This document shows, one piece after another, positions 1 to 8,271 of a stretch of DNA of 64,000 nucleotides. Made by a program: the position numbers and the translations under genes. Below the pieces are notes generated by a model. The model searched no databases. It saw nothing but the letters and a program-made list of their open reading frames with translations, and was not told the origin of the DNA. Positions within the stretch are counted from its first letter, which is position 1. Each line of letters opens with the position of its first letter. This DNA comes from Leptolyngbya sp. PCC 6406 (GTDB lineage Bacteria; Cyanobacteriota; Cyanobacteriia; Phormidesmidales; Phormidesmidaceae). The stretch spans positions 2,120,587 through 2,184,586 of the forward strand of contig NZ_KI913949.1 of NCBI RefSeq assembly GCF_000332095.2, in the 5' to 3' direction.

Positions 1-67
1 AGTACTGTTTTTCATTGAGATGGGTGAGAAGGGTAGTTTGGTAGAATGTAGGGAACATATTTGGTTG

Positions 68-97
68 GGGGAGCTGTACTGAGGCTCCCTTTTTTTT
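68..97 (+). terminator. Intrinsic terminator of an upstream gene outside the window
   Basis: A GGGAGC arm (69-74) pairs with GCTCCC (84-89) across a 9-nt loop and is followed directly by a run of eight T. The T run is on the + strand, so the terminator serves a rightward gene whose body lies left of the window. The kinase gene at 176 is leftward and also ends here. No gene was recognised in bases 1-67. Confidence 0.55.
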
Positions 98-175
98 GTC
101 CCCTCCATTATCTCAAAACCCTGTACCGTATGACGTTGAGTGCCCTTGTCACCCGTTAAGGTGTGAGGGTTGCTG

Positions 176-2119
176 CTAGTTCTCCTCCTCCTCTGGCGGG
201 GGAGTGGGGCTAGCGGAGACATTATCAACCGCCACGTCTAGGGCGTAGTCAAAGGCATTACTCCCTGCAGAAACCACAACAATCTCGTAGTAGCCAGACT
301 GGGTTAATTGCCCCGACCAGCTCGTCTCCGGAGCTGCCGTCAGCAGATAGGGCTGCTCAGCGGTGGGGCTGGGCAGGTAGAGAGAAAGGCGAGTAGCCCC
401 AGCAGGGGCTTGGAGATTGAGGCGCATGAATTGACCTTCTCGTAAGTTCAGCAGATAGACTCGCCCCGATCCCGGCTCTAGGCGATCGCGCACCGATTGG
501 CGATAGGTTCCCTCCGCAAAACGAATTTCCTCTAGGCGATCGCCCGACTGCAAAGCTCTGAAGCGATCATCGGCAAGGCCATACCAAATTTGGCCTATGG
601 GTTGCTCCAGGACCTCTCCCCCAGCCCAGTTAGGAAATAGATCGGCAAATTTAGCCCTGCTCAAATCCACCAAGGCTGCCCGCCCCACGTTGCGCTCTAG
701 GAGGCTCTGGGTCCAACGGTCTAGGTCGCCACCGCTATACTGCCCCAGGGAGGCACGGGCCGCAGCACTCAAGTCCCGCTCCAGAATGTCTAAAACTTCC
801 CCGGCAATACCGTCCCACTGGGCGCGCAGATCGGCATCTTCAGCGCGATCGCTGAGGGCCTGACCCTGCATCTGGGGATAGCGGTCGTAGAAAATCTGAT
901 CGGTTATGCCCACCAGAATGCTACCCTCTACGCCCAGATTCTCTCGCCGCTGTTGCAGGGCTGCCTTACGGGCCTGTTCAGCGCTAGAAAAGGCGGCATT
1001 TTCTTGCGAACTATTCCCCGCACTATTATCGGCATTGGGGGTCAAACTGCCCCCAGTAGGATCCCAACGCCCCGCCACCCACCAAACCAGCCCCACGGCC
1101 CCCAGCAGGAGCAGCAACCCTAGTAATGCGGACCAACAGCCATGGGTCGGCCCGCGCTTTTTACGGACGGGGGGGCCGCCAGCAACGGGCAATATCGTGG
1201 CGTCATACCCTCGCCCTGGCGCGACGGCGAGAGTCGGGCTAGGGGACGGGGTGCTGTAGGGCTGGGGCGTCTGGAGCACCTCCATAACGGCAGCGGCGGA
1301 ACTGTAGCGATCCCCTGGCCGGGTCGCTAACATCTGCCGGAGCACCGCTTCAAATCGAGGATTCAGGGTAACGCGCTCCTGCCAGTGCCAGGTTTGATGG
1401 TGGGCGTCGTAGAGATTCTGGGGGGCTTCCCCCGTCAACAGCACTAGGGCTGTCACCGCTAGGGCATAGAGGTCGGCACTGGGAGTCACCTGCCCCAATT
1501 CCATCTGCTCTTCGGGAGCATACCCCTCTTTTCCCAGCCGGGTGGGGTTGACCGGGGGACCGATCTGCTGCTGCACCAGGGTGGCCACGCGCTTGACTCC
1601 CCCAAAGTCGATCAGCACGGGGAGCCCGTCTGCATTGCGCAAAATGAGGTTGTCGGGGGCAATATCCCGGTGGATTACCCCTACACCATGGAGATAGTCC
1701 AGAACCGGGAGAATCTGCATCAGCAGTTGAATCACCTCGGCCTCGGAGAAGGTATTACCACTACGCAGCCGGGTCTCTAGCAGGTCTTGGAAGGTGGGGC
1801 CTTCTACGTAGTCCTGCACTAGAAACAGTCGCCCCCCCTCGGGCATCTGTACCCGCAGTAGTTCGCGAAACCGAGGAATCTGAGGGTGGTTGAGCTGGGC
1901 CAAAACCCCGGCTTCTCGCTCAAAGAGTTGCTTGGCCTTCAGCAAAAAGGCCGGATCCTTTACCTGGGGCAGAAATTCCTTCAGGACGCAGAGTTCATTG
2001 AAGCGGTTGGTGTCTTCTGCTAGATAGGTTTGGCCAAAGCTGCCCCGTCCCAAGTCGCGCAGCAGGCGATAACGTCCTCCCAGCAACTCTGTTAGACTCC
2101 CCATTGGCCTGCCGGTCAT
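176..2119 (-). CDS. Membrane-anchored serine/threonine protein kinase
   Basis: This is a 647-aa kinase of the bacterial Hanks type, expected to phosphorylate Ser/Thr from the cytoplasmic side. The glycine loop GRGSFG is at about residues 24-29, the ATP-binding Lys at 47, the catalytic loop HRDIAPDN at 150-157 and DFG at 171-173. A proline-rich linker and one membrane helix (about 329-350) follow, then a roughly 295-residue outer domain of unknown fold that could be a sensor. In the catalytic loop the usual Lys after HRD-x is Ala154. The start at 2119 was chosen because its ATG overlaps the TGA of the upstream CPBP protease gene in an ATGA junction. The frame stays open upstream to 2266, but that part only shadows the protease gene. 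The pair is very likely co-transcribed and translationally coupled. The kinase assignment is firm; the substrate is unknown. Confidence 0.9.
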   Translation of the reverse strand: MTGRPMGSLTELLGGRYRLLRDLGRGSFGQTYLAEDTNRFNELCVLKEFLPQVKDPAFLLKAKQLFEREAGVLAQLNHPQIPRFRELLRVQMPEGGRLFLVQDYVEGPTFQDLLETRLRSGNTFSEAEVIQLLMQILPVLDYLHGVGVIHRDIAPDNLILRNADGLPVLIDFGGVKRVATLVQQQIGPPVNPTRLGKEGYAPEEQMELGQVTPSADLYALAVTALVLLTGEAPQNLYDAHHQTWHWQERVTLNPRFEAVLRQMLATRPGDRYSSAAAVMEVLQTPQPYSTPSPSPTLAVAPGRGYDATILPVAGGPPVRKKRGPTHGCWSALLGLLLLLGAVGLVWWVAGRWDPTGGSLTPNADNSAGNSSQENAAFSSAEQARKAALQQRRENLGVEGSILVGITDQIFYDRYPQMQGQALSDRAEDADLRAQWDGIAGEVLDILERDLSAAARASLGQYSGGDLDRWTQSLLERNVGRAALVDLSRAKFADLFPNWAGGEVLEQPIGQIWYGLADDRFRALQSGDRLEEIRFAEGTYRQSVRDRLEPGSGRVYLLNLREGQFMRLNLQAPAGATRLSLYLPSPTAEQPYLLTAAPETSWSGQLTQSGYYEIVVVSAGSNAFDYALDVAVDNVSASPTPPPEEEEN

Positions 2120-3042
2120 CTCAATGCCTCCTGATTCCCATCCTGATTTTCCCCATCCTGATTGACAAAGTAGGGCAGGGGTTGGGCTGTTAGATGCCAC
2201 TGGCGGCGAATAAATTGCGCCAAAACGGGGGTGGCCACCACCATCAGCAGCAGTCCAACCCACCAACCTTGTTGAAACTCTGCCAGGGTCAAGGTTGCCT
2301 CTGGAGCCATCCAGGCTGTAATGCGCTCTAGGATGGCCGCGATCGCATTATTAATGGCATGGATACCGATCACCAGCCATAGGCTCCGGGTTTGCAAGTA
2401 CAGTAGCGCCATCACCAGCCCAAAGCAGGTCAACCCCAGAAGATTGGCATGGAGCAGGCCAAAGATTAAGGAAGATAGGATCACGGCGGCAGCGCCATTC
2501 CAGCGACTTCCCCAGCGATGGATGAGGGCTCCTCGAAACAGGAACTCCTCTAGCACAGGGGCCGCAATCACCAATAGCCCCAGCATCAACGTATTGTAGA
2601 GTCCCGGCAGAATGGTCTCGCCCTGGCCAAGGAAGATCGATTGCCCTAGGGTGGCCTCGACATAGCTGGGCACCAGTAGGGATAACAGGACGTAGGAAAC
2701 CTGAAATGCCCCGAGGGAGAAAATAAACACGGTGAACCACAGGGCTAGGGCCACTCCCCATACGGCGGGGGCAGGAATGGGGCCTAACAGCGATCGCACA
2801 TCGACTCCCCGCTGGCGATAGTTTCCCAGAAGCCACAGACTGCCGCCACCAAACAGGAGCAAATACACCACGGGGATCAAAATCGGATCCTCTAAAACTG
2901 GGTTCTCTGCGGAAATGACCACCCCACCTACGGCAATGAGGACAGCCAACAGCATCGTAGTCACCAGCCAGATCAGAACTAATACCCCCAGCAGCCAGCG
3001 AATTTGGGGTTTGCTAAAGGGATTAGGGCTAGACATGGGCAT
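2116..3042 (-). CDS. CPBP-family intramembrane glutamic endopeptidase
   Basis: This is a 308-aa polytopic membrane protein with the three signatures of the CPBP (Abi/CAAX-type) protease family: EEFLFRG (E165, E166, R170), FGLLHAN (His198) and HAINN (His228, Asn232). In this family these residues form the active site inside the membrane. There are about seven or eight hydrophobic segments. Substrates of cyanobacterial members are mostly unknown. It is the first gene of a two-gene leftward unit with the Ser/Thr kinase, sharing 4 bp with it. A second ATG two codons downstream is an equally possible start. The coupling suggests that protease and kinase act in one membrane signalling or maturation step, which is inference. 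Confidence 0.88.
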   Translation of the reverse strand: MPMSSPNPFSKPQIRWLLGVLVLIWLVTTMLLAVLIAVGGVVISAENPVLEDPILIPVVYLLLFGGGSLWLLGNYRQRGVDVRSLLGPIPAPAVWGVALALWFTVFIFSLGAFQVSYVLLSLLVPSYVEATLGQSIFLGQGETILPGLYNTLMLGLLVIAAPVLEEFLFRGALIHRWGSRWNGAAAVILSSLIFGLLHANLLGLTCFGLVMALLYLQTRSLWLVIGIHAINNAIAAILERITAWMAPEATLTLAEFQQGWWVGLLLMVVATPVLAQFIRRQWHLTAQPLPYFVNQDGENQDGNQEALR

Positions 3043-3412
3043 TACCTAAGGTCTCGATCATCTCTATCTGGTCATTGTCGATTAACTCTGGTAGCTGGAA
3101 GCGATACCAAGTCCAGCTCGAAACCTGAGGTTTCCCCACCGGGAAAACGCCACTTCTGGACTTGGGCAAGGTTTATTTACCAAACTCAGCGTGTTCCAAC
3201 CCTTTCTCAAGAACTTTAGCAAAGCCCTGTAGGGTCGGCAGCGCCAGCCCTATATACCCTATATAAGGTAAAGCCCGTTGATCCGGTGATTGGCTGAATT
3301 GGCCGGAAAAGGGGAGCTAGATTCAAGGTCTCTCTCTCTGGCCTACCGTGTATACCCATCTTCGATACTCCCAGACAAGATGGGTGTGCACAGTAGCCTA
3401 TAAACCGAGAGC
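3043..3412. other. 370-bp intergenic region
   Basis: This is the upstream region of the CPBP-kinase unit and the downstream region of the HerA-like gene. No gene is visible. A perfect 15-bp tandem duplication (3395-3409 and 3410-3424) overlaps the stop codon of the ATPase gene. There is also a doubled CCTATATA motif near 3250-3268. Confidence 0.6.
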
Positions 3413-5182
3413 CTATAAACCGAGTTCTGCTTTGGCCGCTTCGGCAGCCTTAAAAAGGGGAGCATCGGCCATATCTTCCCAAGCAGTGGCTCCGATATCG
3501 CTATAGAACTGAGCATCGTAGGCACGGGTGCGGACCACCACCGGCATGGGTGTGGCGTGACCCAGGATGAGAGCTTGTTGTTTTGAGTCCAGCTTGGCCA
3601 AGACCGAGCGTAGCCCCTGGGCTCCTGAAACCCCGGTGAAAATGGCGTCAATGTCCTTCTCGTCATTCAGCAGCGCCGTGATCCGGGTGCCGATCTGGGA
3701 CATGACTTCGTTGTCGATGCCGGAGGGGCGTTGATCTACCACCAGCAGGGTGACGAAGTATTTCCGCATCTCGCGGGCGATGGTGCCAAAGATGGTCTGG
3801 CGCGCAGTGGCGGGGTCTAGAAAGCGGTGGGCCTCCTCGATGGTGATCATCAGTTGGCGGGGGCGATCGCAGGGATTCTTGGTCTGCAAAAAGCGATCCG
3901 CCTTCCGCACATAGCTGGCATGGATGCGGCGAGCGATCACGTTCGTCGCCAACATATAGGAGAGCATATTGGACTGGGAGCCAAACTCCACCACCACATG
4001 CTGGCCCCCATCTAGAGCCTCCAGGATTTGGGTGACGTAGTTGTGGGGGCAGGCGGCGCGGATGTACTTCAAGTCCGCCAGTCGGGTGAGTTTTCGTTGC
4101 AGCGCCATGATCGAGGATTTGCTGCCCAGCTTGGTTTCGCAGAACTCTTGAATCTCTTCATTGCTCATGGTCAAAAGGCGGCTGATCCAGCCCTTGCCAA
4201 ACTCGTTGCGGAGAATAATGGCGTTTTCTAAGCTGGCCTCCGACAGGTTCAACTCTCCCCGGACTAGGGTCAGATCTTCCACATCGATCTGGTCGAAGCT
4301 GATGTAGAGATCCTGGGCATCCCGCACGCCCCGGCGCTTGGTCGCTTCGGGGTCTAGGGTGAAAATCTGCACCTGACCGGGAAAGAGCTGGCGCAATCCC
4401 TTAACTGTGCTGAAGTGTTTGCCTTCGTTGACGGCTTCCCAGCCATATTCCGAGTGCATGTCAAAGATGAGGTTCACTGCGGCCTGCCGCTGAATCGTGC
4501 CGCAGAGGAGGACGCGGGTGAGGAAGGATTTGCCTGTGCCGGATTTACCAAAAATGCCGTTGCTGCGTTCGACAAAGCGATCCAAATCCAGGCAAATAGG
4601 GACAGCCATATCGATGGGCTGGCCAATGACGAAATTGCGGCGGTGGGGGTCATCTTCCCAGCCGAAGACAATGCGAAAGTCTCTCTCGGCGGCGTCATAC
4701 ACCTGGCTGAAGTGGCCAGGGATGGTCTTGACGGGCAGCAGTTCTACTTCGGCGCTGCTCTGAACTTGGTAAGACGCTGACGATAGTTTTGAGTTTTGTT
4801 CGCGAAGCGTCTCCGGAGGAGAAATTTTGAGTTTTGAGTTTTCACCTCGTTTTCCATCTCCCCTGCTTGCCCATTCCTCTACGGCTTTAGGGGTAAACAT
4901 CAACATGGGGGTTAGGTTCAGGGTGCCGTAGGTGCCGGTTCCCGATAGCACCTCTTGCAGAAACATGTTGGAGGGTTCGGGGGGGTTGGCTAGTATGCGG
5001 GCGCTGGCGGTGCCTAGGGCAACGTCGGTGAGCATACAAAAAAAGCGCGATCGCAATCCTTGCACGACGACAAATTTTCCCACCCGCATATCTTCTACCG
5101 ACACATTGGGGTGGAGACGCACCTCTAGCCCCTGACTCAGGGAGCCCTCAATGACTGAACCCAGGGGGGCGGCTGGTTCCAT
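3413..5182 (-). CDS. HerA-type (DUF87) ATPase
   Basis: This is a 589-aa P-loop ATPase of the HerA/FtsK superfamily. The N-terminus (about 8-60) looks like the HAS-barrel that precedes the ATPase core in HerA proteins. Walker A GKSGTGKS is at 212-219, and a Walker B-like strand ending TIEEAHRFLD lies near residue 445, followed by the VDQRPSGID segment typical of the family. HerA proteins form hexameric rings that move along DNA, usually with the nuclease NurA. No NurA-like gene is next to it, so it is either a stand-alone cyanobacterial DUF87 ATPase or has a distant partner. Residues about 113-134 are low-complexity and come from an inserted repeat (see 4786-4850). It is monocistronic and faces the vapBC genes. 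The role is unknown; DNA processing or defence is possible. Confidence 0.82.
   Translation of the reverse strand: MEPAAPLGSVIEGSLSQGLEVRLHPNVSVEDMRVGKFVVVQGLRSRFFCMLTDVALGTASARILANPPEPSNMFLQEVLSGTGTYGTLNLTPMLMFTPKAVEEWASRGDGKRGENSKLKISPPETLREQNSKLSSASYQVQSSAEVELLPVKTIPGHFSQVYDAAERDFRIVFGWEDDPHRRNFVIGQPIDMAVPICLDLDRFVERSNGIFGKSGTGKSFLTRVLLCGTIQRQAAVNLIFDMHSEYGWEAVNEGKHFSTVKGLRQLFPGQVQIFTLDPEATKRRGVRDAQDLYISFDQIDVEDLTLVRGELNLSEASLENAIILRNEFGKGWISRLLTMSNEEIQEFCETKLGSKSSIMALQRKLTRLADLKYIRAACPHNYVTQILEALDGGQHVVVEFGSQSNMLSYMLATNVIARRIHASYVRKADRFLQTKNPCDRPRQLMITIEEAHRFLDPATARQTIFGTIAREMRKYFVTLLVVDQRPSGIDNEVMSQIGTRITALLNDEKDIDAIFTGVSGAQGLRSVLAKLDSKQQALILGHATPMPVVVRTRAYDAQFYSDIGATAWEDMADAPLFKAAEAAKAELGL
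4786..4850. repeat. In-frame heptamer/palindrome repeat inside the HerA-like gene
   Basis: Copies of the heptamer AAAACTC (minus strand) flank the semi-palindromic stretch CGGAGACGCTTCGCGAAC. Both resemble short repeat families known from cyanobacterial genomes (heptanucleotide STRRs and GCTTCGCGA-type dispersed repeats). The insert keeps the frame and adds the doubled NSKL motif to the protein between the N-terminal barrel and the ATPase core. Confidence 0.6.
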
Positions 5183-5267
5183 GGCGCTGCTACCTGCACG
5201 ACTTGACTGCCATGGTAGCCCCGATCAGGGACTTTTCAGTACATTTGTCCGAAAGATCATTTGCACT

Positions 5268-5405
5268 TCGGGCGATCGGGCCTGTTTGGCTTTGGGTTTG
5301 CAAACCCAGTGCTTAGTGGTAACCGCAGATAAAGTATGGGCTAAGGCCGATCTTGGGGTTGAGGTTCAGGTCATTCGATGGGGTGGGGCAGCCTCGCTTG
5401 AATGA
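5268..5405 (+). pseudogene. 3' remnant of a VapC-type PIN-domain toxin gene
   Basis: The 45 codons before the TGA at 5403 read as the C-terminal end of a PIN-domain toxin. The pattern GDRACLALGL is followed by a VTADKVWAK segment and LGVEVQVIR, which fits the GDRaCLALg...vlTAD.aWa.l.lgv.v.lIR ending of many VapC proteins. The Asp in TAD would be one of the conserved acidic residues. The N-terminal two-thirds with the first catalytic Asp is absent: upstream sequence runs straight into the start region of the HerA-like gene. It lies 190 bp before an intact vapBC pair of a different sequence type, so it is the relic of a second toxin system. The call rests on motif recognition only. Confidence 0.6.
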
Positions 5406-5551
5406 GGTTTATACCCGCGCCCGGTTTGACCTAGCGATTGATGACCACCAACCACTCAAACCTCACCTTTCCCCCTCTGAGGACAGCATTCAGTAGCAGC
5501 AGGCAATCGCGCAACCAGAACGCGATCGCACTGAATACCCCATAAAAACAT

Positions 5552-5569
5552 GTATATACTTGTAGATAC
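5552..5569. promoter_or_regulatory. Candidate VapB operator
   Basis: An imperfect inverted repeat, GTATATACT-TGTAGATAC (7 of 9 positions pair), lies 24 bp before the vapB start. AbrB-like antitoxins usually bind such AT-rich dyads at their own promoter, so this is a plausible autoregulatory site. No footprint-level evidence can be drawn from sequence alone. Confidence 0.35.
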
Positions 5570-5592
5570 GTCCGCTGTTTAGGACAATATCC

Positions 5593-5826
5593 ATGCGTAC
5601 CCGTGTTTTTCAAAGCGGCAATTCCCAGGCGGTTCGCATCCCCAAAGAGATGCAGTTTGAGCGCTTGGATGTGGAATATGAGATCGAGCGCCAGGGGGAT
5701 GTGCTGATTATCCGCCCGGTGGGTGCCCCGCTGGTGAACGTACTAGAACGATTTGCTGCCTTTTCGGCTGATTTTATGGCTGAAGGACGCCCCGACCCAG
5801 GAATGCAGGACCGGGAAAGCCTATGA
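5593..5826 (+). CDS. vapB: VapB antitoxin, AbrB/MazE-like
   Basis: This is a 77-aa protein with the swapped-hairpin AbrB DNA-binding signature at its start (VFQSGNSQAVRIPKEMQF), as in VapB antitoxins. The C-terminal part (about 45-77) should be the toxin-neutralising tail that occupies the VapC active site. Its stop overlaps the vapC start by 4 bp (ATGA), the normal antitoxin-first order. It probably represses its own promoter together with VapC. The role as cognate antitoxin is near certain from position and motif. Confidence 0.9.
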   Translation: MRTRVFQSGNSQAVRIPKEMQFERLDVEYEIERQGDVLIIRPVGAPLVNVLERFAAFSADFMAEGRPDPGMQDRESL

Positions 5827-6233
5827 AGAAATATATGCTTGACACCAACATCTGCATTTACCTGATGAAGCATCAGCCCCCCTCTGTGGCAAAAAGATTT
5901 GCTGAATGCCGTCAGGGGGATGTGGTGATATCGGCGATTACCCTGGCTGAGCTGGAATATGGCGTTCGGGCCAGTCGTGAAGACAGTCGCCAGCAGAATC
6001 GTCAGGCGCTAGATGCTTTGGTGGAGATGATTCCGGCGGTGGCATTTGGTCGCCCTGCTGCAACTGTTTATGCAGAAGTACGGGCAGCTGCGCCAGAACG
6101 CCGCCGCGATGCCTTAGACAAGCTCATTGCCAGTCATGCCAGGAGCTTAGATCTTGTTCTTGTGACGAACAACCTGGATGATTTTCGGATTTATCCAGAT
6201 GTCGCTTTGGAGAATTGGGTGGAGAACCCTTAG
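5823..6233 (+). CDS. vapC: VapC ribonuclease toxin, PIN domain
   Basis: This is a 136-aa PIN-domain protein. It begins with MLDTNICIYLMK, which contains the first catalytic Asp. The conserved Glu is in LAELEYGV, and the later acidic residues are in RRRDALDKLIASHA and VTNNLDDF. VapC toxins cleave RNA, often initiator tRNA or rRNA, when released from VapB. The full PIN length is present with no obvious lesion. The ATG overlaps the last 4 bp of vapB, so translation is coupled. The target RNA cannot be read from the sequence. Confidence 0.92.
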   Translation: MKKYMLDTNICIYLMKHQPPSVAKRFAECRQGDVVISAITLAELEYGVRASREDSRQQNRQALDALVEMIPAVAFGRPAATVYAEVRAAAPERRRDALDKLIASHARSLDLVLVTNNLDDFRIYPDVALENWVENP

Positions 6234-6304
6234 ATCCATTGCCTTAGGAACGTACCCTACGCTTACTGCGGCTAGAATGCAGCTAAGTTCCATCGGATGC
6301 GGTT

Positions 6305-6880
6305 ATGACGCAATCCATTCTCCGGATGCCCGCTACAGCGCCCCTCACCTCTGACCAGTTTTATGATCTGTGTCGGGCCAATCCAGACTGGAAATTGGAA
6401 AGAACCGCGTCAGGGGATTTAGTGGTCATGGCACCGACCGGAGGCGAAACCGGCGCTCGCAACGCCAATCTCCTGATTCGAGTCGGTCTGTGGAATGAAC
6501 AAGCCCAACTCGGTGTCGTGTTTGACTCCTCCACCGGGTTTCACTTGCCCGATGGCAGCGATCGCTCCCCTGATGTGGCCTGGGTCAGGCAAGCCCGTTG
6601 GGATGCCCTGACGCCCCAGCAACGGGAAAAATTTCCGCCCTTGGCCCCTGACTTTGTTCTGGAACTCATGTCACCCACCGACAATCTGGTCGAAGCCCAG
6701 GCCAAAATGCGGGCCTACCTCGACAACGGTGTGCAACTGGCGTGGCTATTTAACCGCAAAGGCAAACAGGTCGAGATCTACTCAGCGGAGCAAGCTAGGC
6801 AAGTGGTGGCCCAGCCTGAGCAGTTGACTGGTGAGCCCCTATTGCCGGGATTCGTTCTGAAGCTGCATGACTTTTGGTAG
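6305..6880 (+). CDS. Uma2-family (DUF820) putative endonuclease
   Basis: This 191-aa protein belongs to the Uma2/DUF820 family, which is hugely expanded in cyanobacteria. The family is predicted to have a PD-(D/E)XK nuclease fold. Visible signatures are the SDRSPDVAWV segment, FVLELMSPTD (the Glu of the predicted catalytic strand) and the AYLDNGVQLAWLFN helix-strand. It is a separate transcription unit 72 bp after vapC. The biological role of the family is not established; links to mobile DNA or genome conflict are often suggested. Confidence 0.85.
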   Translation: MTQSILRMPATAPLTSDQFYDLCRANPDWKLERTASGDLVVMAPTGGETGARNANLLIRVGLWNEQAQLGVVFDSSTGFHLPDGSDRSPDVAWVRQARWDALTPQQREKFPPLAPDFVLELMSPTDNLVEAQAKMRAYLDNGVQLAWLFNRKGKQVEIYSAEQARQVVAQPEQLTGEPLLPGFVLKLHDFW

Positions 6881-7503
6881 GTTTCCGGCCCTACCGCCGC
6901 TCAGCCGATACTTGGCCCCTTGCCAGTAAACGTCACACGTTGCCAGAGCCACGAATTAGGAGACTGGCAACCCACTACTCCAGTTCTATAAGCTGTGCGA
7001 TGCGATCGCATGGATTGGGGGCTATCACACCTACGTTGATTCTGAGTCAGGTCGCAAGGGCAAGCAGGGACACTGGACTATTAAAGGGTGATGGAGCCTG
7101 AAAAGCCTTAGCCGGCAAGGCACTTATAGGATTTCCCTGAAAATGGCTCAAAGCATTTGAAATGGAGGCTTCCGGCCATTCATCACTCCTTTGGAGATCA
7201 GAAGATAGTTGAGGGTTAGTGGTGGGCACTGCCCACCCTACCTGGCTGTTGATGGCCGCTTGATTCGGATCGTTAGGATTGACAGATGGTGGCGTGGTTG
7301 AACATTTGGGTGTTGGGTTTTCTGACGGCAATCTAACCTACTGGCGTGGTAAGCCTAAAATATTGGGTAAAGCGATCGCTCGAATGCCGATTTAGCGTGG
7401 ACAGTGCCCACTTCACTCAACAAATTAGACTGGACACACGACTACAACGAGGGGCGATCGCACTTTGGTGGAGGGTGCGATCGCCGTGGGTGTATTGTGT
7501 GGC
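6881..7503. other. 623-bp region without a convincing gene
   Basis: The stretch lies between two Uma2 genes. It holds a GTGGGCACTGCCCAC palindrome (about 7220-7237) and several HIP1 sites. Around 6990-7095 a short open stretch reads like a protein tail (motifs GGYHTYVDSE and KGKQGHWTIKG), but it has no start and no recognised family. It is probably decayed coding DNA. Longer frames on either strand run through the palindrome and look spurious. Confidence 0.5.
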
Positions 7504-8241
7504 TTAGAGCGTATCGGGATCCACACCCATTTCTCTCAGACGGTTTGCTAATCTTTGGGCTTGCTGCTGAGCCTGCTGAGCTTGCTGCTGAGCCTGCTGA
7601 GCTTGCTGCTGAGCCCGCTGAGCTTGCTCTTCTGCAGAGAGGTAGCGCTGTCCTTGCGGGTTAAACCAAGAGAGAACTTCGCGGTCGATGCCCCCTACCT
7701 TGCCCTGGCTGCGGCCAATGGCTAGACCAATCTCTGGCATCCAGTAGGGCTCGCCCAGTTGTAACTGGTAGTGACCGTCAATAAGTTTATACACCTCGAA
7801 AGGTTGATGCCGATCCCTTTGCCAGTACTCGGGGTTGTAAATGACGTAGTAGAGAACCCCTAGCTTTTGATAAATCTCTAGCTTGTTGTCGTACTCATTA
7901 CCTGGTGTCCAAGAGACCATTTCCAGTACCCAGATCGGTACCGTATTGTCTTCTTCCCACACCACATAACTTTTGCGGGATTTATTGCCGGGTTTGCGAC
8001 GGGGGACGCCGAGACTGAGAAAGCCATCGGGAACCACGGGCACTTTAGGGGTGACACCAGTGGTGTGGTAAATGCCCATATCCACACCAAAGTACCAATC
8101 GTTACGCTGTTGCCAGATCAACTCAAGTAGGAAGAGCAGGTAGTTGGGCAGGAAATTCTGATCCTCATTATCCACGGGTGTATCGTCGCAACAGGGCAGT
8201 TCGTCACTGTTGGGTAGGATGTGGCGATCAACGTAAACCAT
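7504..8241 (-). CDS. Uma2-family (DUF820) protein with a C-terminal Gln/Ala coiled coil
   Basis: This 245-aa protein has the Uma2 core in residues about 20-190: VPVVPDGFLSLG, the strand IWVLEMVSWTPGNEYD with the predicted catalytic Glu, and LEIYQKLGVLYYVIYNPEY. It continues into a tail of about 35 residues made of AQQAQQQ heptads that should form a coiled coil, then a short conserved end, LREMGVDPDTL. The heptads come from a 21-24-nt tandem DNA repeat (about 7563-7625) that could expand or contract. It differs in subtype from the Uma2 protein at 6305, so the two are not a recent duplication. Function is unproven. Confidence 0.82.
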   Translation of the reverse strand: MVYVDRHILPNSDELPCCDDTPVDNEDQNFLPNYLLFLLELIWQQRNDWYFGVDMGIYHTTGVTPKVPVVPDGFLSLGVPRRKPGNKSRKSYVVWEEDNTVPIWVLEMVSWTPGNEYDNKLEIYQKLGVLYYVIYNPEYWQRDRHQPFEVYKLIDGHYQLQLGEPYWMPEIGLAIGRSQGKVGGIDREVLSWFNPQGQRYLSAEEQAQRAQQQAQQAQQQAQQAQQQAQRLANRLREMGVDPDTL

Positions 8242-8271
8242 GGCGTTTAACCCAGTGTGAGCGTGGCTTGA

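Noticed and set aside
3343-3666. 107-codon frame overlapping the end of the HerA-like gene
   Set aside because: It is antisense-frame shadow coding of the ATPase gene, without ribosome-binding or domain evidence.
7047-7331. 94-codon open frame on the minus strand
   Set aside because: Its only conserved-looking part comes from the GTGGGCACTGCCCAC palindrome, which is translated in many spurious frames.
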